Shown: positions 15,149-26,879 of the stretch, in pieces
How the letters are laid out: each line of letters starts with the position of its first letter
How positions within the stretch are numbered: position 1 is the stretch's first letter
Assembly: GCF_047495875.1 (NCBI RefSeq)
Contig: NC_092460.1
Span: 12,886,520 to 12,950,519, forward strand
Length of the DNA stretch: 64,000 bases
Source of the DNA: Pithys albifrons albifrons
Taxonomy: Eukaryota > Chordata > Aves > Passeriformes > Thamnophilidae
Reading direction: 5' to 3'
Translations under genes and position numbers: made by a program
The notes under the pieces: generated by a model
The model's database searches: none
Seen by the model: the letters and a program-made list of their open reading frames with translations, nothing else
Told to the model about the DNA's origin: nothing

Positions 15149-15520
15149 TCACAGAATCACTAAGGTTGGCAAGGATCACCAAGATGAGTCCAACCATTAA
15201 CCAGCACTCCTGTGGTCACCACTACACCCTGTGCTCAAGTGCCACATCCTTTTGAACACTTCCAGGGATGGTGATTCCACCACCTCCCTGCCCATTCTGT
15301 TCCAATGCTTAACCACCCTTTTGGAGAAGAATTTTTTCCTAATATTTAACCTAAACCTCCCCTGGCACAACTTGAGGCCATTTCCTCTCATCCTGTCCCT
15401 TGTTCCCTGGCAACAGAGCCTGACCCCCACCTGGCTCCATCCTCCTGTCAGGGAGTTGTAGAGGGCAGAAGGTCCTCTTGAGCCTCCTTTACTCCAGTCT
15501 GAACAACTCCAGCTCCCCAC
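15149..15520 (-). mobile_element. CR1 LINE 3' fragment with pol C-terminus
   Basis: Minus-strand translation includes [20 protein letters not shown] and [18 protein letters not shown], the CR1 pol tail, followed by the CR1 3' end at 15149. It is of a different and older subfamily than the copy at 4767-5446. It is 5'-truncated. Confidence 0.88.
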
Positions 15521-17649
15521 AAAGTATATCTTAAACCCCTCATACTGATCACAGCTTTAAATGCACCTTAGCAGCTTTTACAAGACTCTTGTCTGAGTTT
15601 TGCATGTAGAGGTAAAACAGAATACTCAAACAAGGAGAAATCTGGGAGCCCAAAGAGAATTCAACCAAGTTTGCCAAACATCACACTTAGAATGAGACAG
15701 AGTCCCATCAGAACCCTGTGGAGAATGTTGAAGGTTAAGGCAATAGGCACACACAGAGGAAAAGCGAAAAAATCAACAGCATAAGAGTTAAAGAAGAAAT
15801 GATGCCATCACTTACACATATTCAACCCAACACAGTGTTTATCTGTGGTAGGTAAAGCAGTGCTGCTGCTCCTTTGAGAAAAGAAAGTTCTCTGCTTGCC
15901 TTTTCCGCTGGCGTCATGGTAGAAAGTGAAATACTTGAATGAATAATGGAAGTGACAAGTGAAATGTCAGAGCACTTCATTCTTTTCTGTCTCTATACAA
16001 CAACTACATCACCCAGAAAGCTCACAAGGTCATTTCTGATAGTTTCCAGTGATGAACTGCAAACTGAACAGTACCCTTCTTAGATGCAAGGGATAACATG
16101 AGGCTATTCAATGATAAATTAGGAGAAAAGCCATAAATGTTTCATGAGGAGATACTGTGCAATCATTAATCTATTATTTTAGCATTTGACTTGCAGGAAT
16201 GTTTAATCAAGGACCTTAGACAACTCGTGTTTATGGAGAGAGAGTAGCTGTACCAGTGCTCTTTCTCATGCAGCACTGGAGGAGATGTGAGTACAGAGGA
16301 ACCTTTCAGCAGTGCCCTCGGGGCCGTGGGTAAGAGAAGCTGCAGAGTGAAAAGGGAGAGCAAATGACAGGCAGAACCCTATTACTGTCAGAAGCTTCAT
16401 GAGACAGTGTGTAAGACATTTTCAAGGTTGCTTATGATCTAAAAATAATCAAGATCTGTCTTAGAGCAACATCCTCAGCTTTTTACAGGGTCCTTTTAGC
16501 TCCAGGTCTACAACATTCCTGATCTCACCTTTCAGTAGCACCCTCTGTATTTTAATCAGCTTTTCCCCCTGTGGTAGTTTTAAAGTTCATCAAGTGGAGA
16601 AACAGCATAAAGTTAACACACTCTAATGTCAAAATGAAGTTGAACTTCAGGGAACTGAACACCACAAACAGGAAAGGATCAAAAAGATTCAGAGGTCAGA
16701 ATCAGATAGAACAATATCCAGTGATTAGTGAAGTCTGTCTCTGTGGTACATAGATTAGTTCCAGAAAAATGTGTAGAATTAATTCCCATGACATTTTTCC
16801 CTCTTTCAGATGATCCTGCACAATGTGAGGATTTCTCATCACATATTGGCCAGCAACTAGTGGGCGAGTACAAAACAATGTGGAAGAACTACTTGGGATT
16901 AGCCCTGGCAAAGGATTATCTTTATGTTACTAATGAGAACTCATTCAAAAAGACCCCCAAATTATATGACTATTAGTCCTAGTGGTCATACAAGCAGTGT
17001 GATGTTCTAACACTAAATAAAATCCTGACAGTACCAAGTTCTTTTAACACTTCAAATCAGAAAATATTGATTGGATGTTGAGGCATAAAATGACAAAACC
17101 TGATGTACAGTTTTACAACAGCCATTAATATGCTGCAGGTGGGGTAAGATGTTCTAAGATCCACAACTTGAAACTGATAGCAAGACCCAGGGTTACTTTT
17201 TAACACTTTTGATTGAGCCCTTCCTCATCTACAGAGCAGGCAGAAGCACTGCTCCTTCACACAGCACACAGCTCAGGTACAGCATGCTTGGAGAGGATAA
17301 AGACAGGAGCAATTCTGATCAGTTGTCCCATGTCTGTGTGACACACAGTGCTGATTAGCTGTCATTCCCACTCAGAAATAGGTCAGTGATGCTGTCTAGG
17401 AAACAAAAAACTGGATTTGGGGGTTTTTTTTGAATCTATTAATTCAGCTTATTAAGAGAGAAGTATTTTCCAGTCAGTTTGTGGGCATTAATAAGTGGAG
17501 ATACTCAAACCTGTGCTCTGTTGAACACAGATGGTACAAAAATGGGGTTTGATCTGGAGTGGATAACAGAAATATGACAAGGTATTTAAAAAAAAGGATA
17601 ATTCAGTCACAAAATTAAATATTGGGATGAACCTACAGGTAAGGAAGAT

Positions 17650-17858
17650 TAATGACTCATACCATGAGGGAAATTAAGCATTGGAACAGGTGGCCCCAAG
17701 ACAGGAGAAATCTCTGTCCTTGGAGGTTTTTAAGATGCAGCCAGTCAAGCACTAAGACAACTGACCCAAGGGCAGTGTGGAACCTTCTCTAACCAAGAGG
17801 CTGGACAGGAGACATTCCAAGGTCCCTCACAACATGTACAATGTAGTGATTCTATAAA
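17650..17858 (+). mobile_element. Degenerate CR1-like 3' end
   Basis: Weak plus-strand similarity to the CR1 tail: a CATTGGAACAGGTGGCCCAA-like stretch (17682-17698), GGAGGTTTTTAAGATGCAG, CATTCCAAGGTCCCTC and a terminal GTGATTCTAT. The copy is diverged and the limits are approximate. Confidence 0.55.
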
Positions 17859-20800
17859 TCCAAGTCCCTGACAGAGTTTCAAACCAGGAATATCAGCACA
17901 AGACATGGATGTGTCAATGCATCCAAAACGTAACCAAGGTGCTTGAGCAGGAAAGGAATGCACTGATGAACAAGACTGACTTCTAATGCCTTTCTGTAAT
18001 TGGGAATCCAGCAGATTCCTCAGGTCAAAAGGAACTGGGCAGAAGTTGATGTAAGTGAAGTGTGACTATGAGCTCAGTGGAATGATCACTGTCTGAAAAA
18101 ACTCTCATACTCTCATGAAAATAGGAAGAAAAAAGAAAATATTCACATTACTTCCTCTAGCAAGCAATTTAGGAAAGATACATTGCCAGCTTCTGGTGTC
18201 CCTCTCTCACAGTTTAAAGCACAAGGACATTTAGTGAAATTAATAAATTAATAGTCCAGAACTGGTTCCCTTGTACCTGAAGATTTTATTAATGTTGTAT
18301 ATCAGCAGGACTCAACAACTATGTAGGTATGTACATTCCAGAAATACTCAGAATTGGCAGAACTAGGAATCAAAAATATTTTGGAAAAATAAGATACTGA
18401 ATCAAGCCCTAAGATTACAGACTGGAATGATAATTTAAACATTTAGCAAATTAACTTCCTTCAGCCTTCTGCATAGTTCTTACCTCACTTTTGGAAGCAT
18501 TTGATTCCAGCTACTGGAAACCCTTCTCCATAAGATGGACATCACAGAGTAACAACCTTGGCAGGTTGCAATGAACACCTCACATTATGACAACTTTACA
18601 TTGTCCTGGTTTTTTTCCCACTTTGAGTTTGTCACTCAAAGACCTTGCATTTTGTGTTTATGCAACATTTAAATGTGAAAGTCAGCATGCAAATAACTGC
18701 AGATCTGAGACTGAGTAATTAAGGACAAGAACCTGTGAAAAGGCATTTCCCTGAAAGCTGCCAGAACCACCTGATCTTATTCTGATGTTCCACATCTGTT
18801 GGAAAGGAAAGCTGAAAAGCTTTGTGAGAAAGTGCTGAATTTCAAGGACAGTAATGGAAAAGTTTGGAACACCTTGTTAAGAGTGTCACAAATGCTTCAT
18901 TGAGAGTTAGACCTTGTTACATTAAATACATTAAATATCTTAAACTATTAAATATTCATGGTCTGAAGACAGGAGTTTTGTGATAGTGCTGGTTGGAAAA
19001 TGATGGGTTTATTCTGTGAAACCTTTTAAGGCTTGGGTTTTTTTCCACCATGTGTTAGGATGCAGAGTGAAAAAAGGAAAAAGACTAAATCAACCTCATG
19101 AATATCTCAGAGAGCACCACTGTGTGGAGATGAAGCCTCTCCCTCACCTTCTTCATTTCCCCTCTGTTTGCCCTGGCCTCTTTCTCCCTATTCTGCCCCA
19201 CAGACACCCTCCTTTGAAAATGTTTCCAAAGGTGATAAAACTGTGAGAAGTTCCATGTTTTTAATAAATTTGTTGTTTCGTTGAAATGATTCAATCCAAT
19301 TAAAGTATCTCACAAATTTAACAGGCCTGTCTAAACCCACTTTTACGATAAAAAAATCCAGGAGTCAATTTTGAATGTTTCCTGGAAATGAGCATGTAAT
19401 GAATACAATTTAAGGGGAAGGCTTATGACTGGATGAGCCTAAATATGAATTTTAGAAATACCAGTATATCAGAAATGGAAACTGCAGCTCAAAAATCTGC
19501 TCCATCAGCTCTATTTCAGAGCATTTAATTCCTTTGTAGCATTCACAACCTGACTGCCATCTCTGCATAGCTGCTCTGGGAAGGCAGTGACATGGCACAC
19601 ATCTCCAGTGACTTTGGCTTTAATAAGTGGCAAATACAAGAAGATTAAAATTCTAAACAGTAAACTTATGTCCAGGGTAAAAAAAAAAAGGTATCACTGG
19701 AAACATTGCAGTGTCACACATTTATGCAGAAAAAAGTTTTCTCTGCTAATTCCAGGAATGGAACTGGAAAAAGGAATGATCAATCCTGGCTATGAAAGCT
19801 CCTTATTGCATATTTCTTGAGCAGCAACGGACCCTCTGCACAGGCAGAGTGGGGAATAGCACAGGGTCTCCTCAAGAATGTGGGAATCTGCCACTGATTC
19901 CTCAGGATCTTGGGAACAGAACTGCTGCTCATGTCAAACTGATTCAAAGAGTGCAATTATATGATGACTCTACCTCTTACAGAACCCTGATCTAAATCTC
20001 TCAAGGTTTTGATCTGTAAAGCTGAACACTGAATATTAATTCCATTTTCTCTGCACTTCTCTTGCAAAACTATGGGCTTTTTTCTGCTTATCATCCCATT
20101 TCAAGCAGGCAAGATACATCCCTTTCTCAAGCTGTTGCTCCTAACCTCACCAGCCGAGGCTCTCCCCAAAGGCTCCTGCTGTGAGTGAGGGCAGCTCTGC
20201 CCAGCCTCGCGTGCCTCACGCATGTACAGTCACACAATAAGCTTCTCCCACACCCCTGGGCCAGATTATACCATGGTAGAATAGATCTCCATCTTCAGAA
20301 TTCTTCCTGATGGGAAAAAAAATATCAGCCTCGCTGAGTTTCACGTGCTCACTGCCAGCTCCAGCTCCAGCTCCTCAGACAGTCCAGAGCATGTCTGTCC
20401 CTCACTGGAGCGCACACGTCAAAGACATGTGGACATTTATCTTGTCATTCTGTTAGATCCCTTTTGCTTCTCTATATTTCTCTCTTTAGGATCTTCCCCC
20501 CTCTCTCCTCTGAACTATTCATGGATCCCTAGACAGTCTTTCTCAGCACTTTTCCTGCAGTGATTTGATAAAAGTAGGGCTGCAGAAATCTGTGTGTGCA
20601 AATGCTTTGCTGGAAAATGCAGTACCAGGTTGAGTGACACAGTTGGCAAATACAGACAGAATTCAGCAAGTAGTTACAGCCAAATTTTGATAGTGTGAAA
20701 GATGTGTGTGGTTGACAAAACTGCAAAGTTTCACTCTGACATTTCCTGCATTTAAAAAACCACTATATTTCAAGCAGTTGATTTATAAACGTAGGCCACC

Positions 20801-21399
20801 AAAACAGAAACAAGCAAGAAATCCAACCACACTTCCAAACTCATACACAATTGCAAATTAAATGCACAAAGTGCTGCAATCCAAGCTTTTTCCGTGTATC
20901 CTTCAGATCCCACATGAGAATTGGTGCTTTTTTTAGGTCCTCCCTCCAGAACTGCATCTCTTTTGGTCTGTGCAGTTGATTATTCATAGATTCTACTCAG
21001 AGCTGTGTCTGATACTGCTCCAGGGGCAGCCTATCCATCACCCCATGGCTTGCTTGGGCTGTGAACCAGTGTCTCTCTGCTGGGGGTCCAGTACTGAAGG
21101 GCATCTACTCAAAAAGTACTAAATACTTCTCTTTTTCTCCATAACATGTCCATCTTTATCTGTCTTTGAGCGACTTCCTTATTTCTGCTTTTGATATTCT
21201 GTTGGCATTTGTATTCCTAAATTCTCTCTGCTTGTGTGCATTGAAACTCTCGGTGACTCCTAAGTATGACTTAAGAGCTTTAATTCCTATCAGTTTAGGG
21301 GAAAATCCAAGTTTTACACATCCTGCACAGAAATCAACACAGCCCAGCACTGATTTCAGGCCTTGAGAACTGGCCAGGAATGTCACTTGCTAAATTAAA

Positions 21400-22072
21400 A
21401 CCAAAAGAAAAGCAATAACGAAACCAAGACAAACACAACAACGCTAAGTATACAAGTGATTCTTAATTACAATGAGTTTTACAATTGATACACCCCCAAG
21501 TGCAGTTTGAGAAGGAACAAGGGCCAATACCCAAACCCCCTCCCCAAGTTTTAGGTCTGTTTGCTCCAGCCTTATCACCAAGCACGTTCTGTTCTCTTTA
21601 CTAGGACATGGTTATCGCTCAGTTCTCTGTACTGTAGCCTAGAGGTGAATTAATCAGGTAATGGAAGACATTTGAATAGAGCAAAATGGTAGCTAGCCAA
21701 GATTTTTTTTCTACTAGTTTTGGCTGGGTCACCTATGAAAGGAAGCAAGTTGGGTCGAGGAGAGGAAGACTAATTGAGACCCTTCTTTTGGGGATGAAGA
21801 ACAGAAAGATCCCTTCCCAAAATTGATGCCAGAAGAAAACACCACCCCAGCTCCGCCCAGACCCCGCCTGTAATCAATATGTAATGAGATGTTGTAATCA
21901 ATTATGTTCAAATGTATAAATTAGCCTACTTTGACACCTGTCAGGTGAGCAAGCCTCTGTAGCATTTTGCTGCCTTGCTTCCTGTGCAGAAATAAATACC
22001 TGCTGCTAATGGATGCAAAAACTTTCTCTTAGGAGTTATTTTCGCGGTGTTTTCGCTTATCAGTTCCTCACA
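21400..22072 (+). mobile_element. LTR-like element (probable solo endogenous-retrovirus LTR), boundaries uncertain
   Basis: The segment has the order expected of an LTR read on the plus strand. There is a TATA-like GTATAAATTA at 21913-21922, an AATAAA at 21991-21996 about 75 bases further, then a roughly 75-base U5-like stretch ending CTCACA at 22072. Its composition differs from the surrounding intron. No coding region of a retrovirus is seen nearby. The 5' boundary is not fixed: a TG at 21687 preceded by GCAAAA resembles the GCAACA after 22072, a weak target-site match. Orientation is antisense to SLC6A11. Confidence 0.42.
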
Positions 22073-22097
22073 GCAACACATGTGGAATTCCACTGTT

Positions 22098-22135
22098 CTG
22101 ATTTAAATACATGTTCCTGATTTAAATACATGTTC
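22098..22135. repeat. Perfect 19-bp tandem duplication
   Basis: CTGATTTAAATACATGTTC occurs twice head to tail, 46 bases from the exon 5 donor and just after the LTR-like element. A perfect copy suggests a recent event. Confidence 0.95.
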
Positions 22136-22181
22136 CAAGCCAGGTTTGGAGAACGCTGTCACTTCCAGAGTTCCAGCTTAC

Positions 22182-22314
22182 CTTGCCAGTGGACTTGGTT
22201 CCCTTCCAGATGCAGAAGTAGCAGATGGTCCAGGCAGCGAGCAGGCACAGGGCGAGCTCCCAGCGCAGGTTGCCCATGTGCTCGATGCCATCCGAGATGG
22301 CCAACACCCTCCGT
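22182..22314 (-). CDS. SLC6A11: SLC6A11 coding exon 5, residues 196-240 (TM4, intracellular loop 2)
   Basis: This 133-nt exon completes Glu196 and encodes [15 protein letters not shown], the end of loop 2, then TM4 (about residues 213-232, [12 protein letters not shown] onward). The cytosolic KGTKSTGK motif before TM5 follows. The acceptor is GCACAG before 22314 and the donor is GTAAGC after 22182, ending in phase 0. Codon use is strikingly GC-rich at third positions compared with the flanking intron. A 20.0-kb intron lies upstream and a 21.2-kb intron downstream. Both are loaded with repeats close to this exon: a TA tract about 420 bases upstream, and an LTR-like element 109 bases downstream in transcription order. 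Confidence 0.96.
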
Positions 22315-22734
22315 CTGTGCAGGGAAACAAGGGGAGGAGAGGTGGTGACACTGCAGGAAAACAGCACTGGGAGAGAACAGAGTTGATTTCCAACAAGGAC
22401 TCCTGGGGACTGACTACTGAAAATGCACCACGTCAAGGTAGAAAGGAAGACAGAAGGAAAAAAACAGAATATTTTGATTTTGTAGGTGGTTACGAAGGGA
22501 AAAAAGTTTAACTTTTTCATGTCAGCAACAAAATACAAAACATTTTAAACCAGCTTTTTCAGAAAGTCAAAGAAAAAGTTGTTTTAAATTATTGCCAACA
22601 TATATAAACCTAAAATAAAACACTTCATTAATAAATGTCTCTTTTTCCAATTTTACTGGTTTTCCAGAAAAAAAACCCTTTATTTTTACCTTTTAACATT
22701 TACTTTCATTAATTACCTTTTGCAACTGAAACTA

Positions 22735-23290
22735 TAATATATAATTATAAAATATTCCATATAACATATATATTAATATATATGTCATAATATATATTAT
22801 ACATTACAATATATATTAATATATATGTTATAATGTATTATATATAATAGATAATATATGGATATATCATACATCTATAAACATACTACATATATTATAT
22901 AGATCATGTATATAATTATATCTATATATAGACAATATATTATTTATATATTATATATTTATATATTACATATATTTATATATTATATACATTTTTATAT
23001 TGTATATTATAAATAATATAATATATAATTATATAATCTATGTTATATTATAATCTATATTATTTATCTAATTATCTATATATCTAATATATCTAAATAT
23101 CATTATATTGATAATACAGAATTATATATTATATAATATACAATATATTATATGCTAGATTACATAATATATATTATATATGCTACATATTATATATGTC
23201 ATATATAATTACATTATCTATATAATTATATATAATTACATATATCATATATTTATATAGATAATATATAATTATATAACATTACCTGAT
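22735..23290. repeat. AT-rich low-complexity tract (TATA-rich)
   Basis: About 550 bases composed almost solely of A and T in irregular ATAT, TATATT and ATATAATT blocks, with many self-complementary stretches. It lies in intron 4, about 420 bases upstream of the exon 5 acceptor in transcription order. The irregular register indicates long-term slippage plus point change instead of a clean dinucleotide microsatellite. Confidence 0.95.
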
Positions 23291-23962
23291 TTTGCATATA
23301 CATAATATTATACAATATTTATTTTCTAAACTGTCAAAGATCATGATATTTTCCAGATATTTTCTTCAGGAAGTGCCAACTCTAAAACGTTAATATTCTA
23401 AGAGCAAACTCTTATTTTGTGAGAAGTGCTTAGCAAAACTCTACTACATCTATTATTTGAAAAACAGCCAGTCACCTCTGCAAACATAAGTCCTTGTGTT
23501 TTATGAACACCCCTCAGAGGTCACTGTATGGGGACAAAGTATTTACTACCTTAGGAAAGAAGGGAAAGAGAGAGGGTGAAGAGGCTGTTTGGGGAGGGAG
23601 GGTTTAGAGAACACGGGAACAGGAAAATCAAGCGAATTAACTTCTCCTTTGCAGAAATTTGGAGTAGCATTTCATCTGAGAGAAGGATTTTCTTACATAA
23701 GAATGATGCTCTACTCTGGAGATGCACAATCCTTTTATGTCTTTTTATTTTTACTTTAAATAAACATTCACATTTTTAAAAAAAGAAGTAAATTATTTAT
23801 GAGCCTGTAAATAAAACATGGGTAGTCTTGGTTGTATGGATGAAAAGGTTATAAGCAAGAGCAAAAATTTACCCCTATAACACTCAATATTTCATGAATT
23901 CTTCTGAGATTTTTCAATTACTCTTAAGACTGAAAGAAACTCCGGAGATAATTAAAAGATTC

Positions 23963-23980
23963 GGGGGGGGGGGGGGGGGG
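23963..23980. repeat. G18 homopolymer
   Basis: Uninterrupted run of 18 G on the plus strand (C18 in the SLC6A11 transcript) in intron 4. Length from an assembly is often unreliable. Confidence 0.95.
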
Positions 23981-26839
23981 TGTCAGGTATCTCAATATTC
24001 CAGAGCAATAAAAATAAAATTTAACTGGTGGGTGACATTGATATGGATTTAAATTCCACACACTCAGAGATTTGGAAATACCTGGACATTCTTAAACAAC
24101 TTAAAGCAGCAGATGCACATGGATATATACACGTTTACATAAAAGTTTTCAACACTCAACCTCACCTAAATTATTCTAAGCAACATTTTCTCTGAACTCT
24201 CTGTTACGAGTGCCTTGGCCTGGCACTGCTCTCCCTCCCACACAGTGGGTGAAAACAAATTAACTTTATTATAGTTTAAAACCCTATAATAAATCCCTGT
24301 ATTACATATATATAAGTAACGTGTGCACAGGAATACAGATAATGCAGTTAAAATAAATTAAAATATATTGAGGAAAAAGGTTGAGTATTAAGTTTAAAAA
24401 TGTCCACCTTAAGTTACCCACATGAAGTGATTCTTCCTTTTGTATTTGACTCAGTTATTGTCCAAGGCAACCAATTCAGGGATAGAAAGTATGACCACAT
24501 AATGCCAGGCCATGCCAGAAATAAAGGCTGGGGCTAAAAGTTTGTTGCCAGCTGTGGAAGGGTAGAATTTAACAGATTAAAGAAAAAGCACAAATAAAAT
24601 CCCAAACTCTAAAGCCCGAGGTTTGTCTCCTTATTTTACAATGAATGTAGATGTAGAAGATCTTCCCAGTTAAAATAAATAAAATAAAATGTAAAAAAAA
24701 AAAAAGGCAGGGGTTGAACTCAAATTTTTTACACTAGAAAGTGTGATCTGCTTAAATGTAAAATTACTGTCACCTCATCCACATTTCCTCCTCATCCAGT
24801 AAGTAGCTTTATTCTTCAAAGCTCCTGCCACCAGGTAACTGGGGAGAGAAGTGATATGGCAGGGAACAGCCTCAGCCAGCCAAGACCTGCAAAGAACCTA
24901 AAGTACTGTCACCAAAATGCAGGCAAAGTGAAGAGAGGCAGCTTTTAATTAAAGATATATTTTAATCAAGAGGAAGCACAGATTTTGTATCTGCTCTCTA
25001 GAATAGAAAATAATATTATTTAGCCATAATCATACAGAAAGGCTGATGAAATAGATACTTGAAAACTGAAGTTCTTCTAAGCTGTTTGATAAATTATATA
25101 ATGTGCAATTTTACTTAGGATGAAGCCCATTCTCTTTTAAAATTCCCATTAGAAAGCAAAAGAAGTCCTGGAACTCTTAGATCACCTTTAATAGGGTGTT
25201 ACTTGACAGAGAACTTAGACAAGAAGTGGTATATGATAAATTGATACTATGATAAAGTAATAATATAATATGATAAGGAAAAGGGTTCAGGCAATAAAAG
25301 GGCAGGGAGTGTGTGCTGACAACAGGCTGTGTGTAACCACAATGAAAGTCATGTCAAGAACTGTCCCACACAGACACCTGATAACAAAGCAAAGAACTAC
25401 TATTTACAGAAACTTATTCTGAAACTCATAAAAGAAGCAAGGCACCCTAGAGAATTTTAATTCTTGCTTTGCTGAAAAAATTTCTAATTCTCATTTCAAA
25501 CTCACATGCTACCTTTTGAATAATGTTTTTTAAGATGAAAAGGAGGCAACTGAGTAAAAATTGCAAAATGGAACCCTTTTTCATTTAGCTTTATTTTCAA
25601 ACAGTTCAACCAGCCTGGATCCTCTGCCCAAGGCTCTGTCATGTCATGGAGGTGTGAACTTCATGAAAAAAAACCAGCTACAGGACAACCCTCCAGCAAC
25701 AGAGCTTGGAGAATGAGCTCAGACTTGCACCATGTTCTATGTCCAGCTGTCAAAGTAATCCGGTGCAGCAGCCAGTCCCTTCACTTCCCATACTTTTCTT
25801 TCCTCACTGTATAAAAAATCCTTCATAAATAAGTGTTATTACTCCTCTCTCAGGATTAAAATGTTTCACACACAGAAAGACATCTTTGCCTTAAGAATAC
25901 AATTCTCAGTGAAGGCTTGAAACAAGGATTTTTAAAAGCCAAGAGTTCCTTGGAGCTCCCTGCAGAAAGGCAATGCTCAGTGTTTTCTGAATGCTTTGGG
26001 AAAAGCCTCAAACATCAGACACCTACCTTACCCATCCAGAAATCTTGGCCTGATACTTTACTAAAGAGTGTCATAGAAAGTAAATGGCAAATTAATAGGC
26101 TCAACACAATTATCCCTGCTGCTCTGTTAAAAAAAAAAAAAGACACGTGGTGCCAACCACCTTGAACTGTTAGCACCATAATGAGTGTTTAATTCCACTG
26201 AAGTGCTGTCAATTGTTTTGTATTTTCTTTGTTCAAGAAGAACAAAGGGTTGGTGTTTCCCTTCGAAAGAAAGCAGCAACAAGTCCAGAACTTACAATTA
26301 AACTATAACATGCAATGTATGCAAAGAATAGATGCAGGGAGAAGAAAGCCTTGCCCAGAGTCCAGCAGGGACTCCCTCTGAGGGCACAGCACAGCCCTTG
26401 GAGTGCTAGACCCAAAATCTCCTGGGAAACCTCTGAGACGGCACCAGTGGGTGCTGCTTTGGAGAAGGGGAGGGATTCAGAAGAGGAAATCCTTCTCACA
26501 AAGCCTCAGTTAAGCCTGACAGTAGAGAACTCTCATATCTGCCCCTATTCTTTTATTATTCAGCTTCAATAAAACAAAACAGGGGAGCATTTTAAAAATT
26601 CTCCCCTGCATCCAAGAAGTGAGGTTGGTGTATTCCAGGGTCAGATCACAGCTTTCTGCTCCTCAGCAGTGCAGCTTCTATCCAAAAGCTGCCATGACCT
26701 TACATAAAATCAACAAAAATGAAAAGTGTAGCTTCCTGCAGGTCTTCCTCCTCTTTTCCTACCCTGCAAGTCCCCCACATTACCTTATTCTCCTTAACTC
26801 TGAATGCACAGAATGAACAGGAGCAGTAAAATCAGCACT

Positions 26840-26879
26840 GAACGCTCTCCTCTGTTTTGAATGCTCTCCTCTCTGTTTT
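26840..26879. repeat. Imperfect 19-20-bp tandem duplication
   Basis: GAACGCTCTCCTCTGTTTT is followed by GAATGCTCTCCTCTCTGTTTT, one substitution and a 2-base insertion apart. Simple local duplication in intron 4. Confidence 0.8.

Larger units (their letters stand above)
1012..22181 (-). other. SLC6A11: SLC6A11 intron 5 (21.2 kb)
   Basis: Single intron between exons 5 and 6. It holds CR1 fragments at 4767-5446, 7641-7890, 10391-10717, 14877-14940, 15149-15520 and 17650-17858. It also holds an A-rich stretch at about 6692-6742, a TAATCC-type palindrome at 2877-2899, a double stem-loop at 4245-4342 and an LTR-like element at about 21400-22072. The rest is AT-rich sequence in which I recognise no exon, RNA gene or other element. 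A GC-richer patch at about 20150-20420 has several CpGs and a short CCAGCT repeat, but no feature I can name. Confidence 0.85.
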
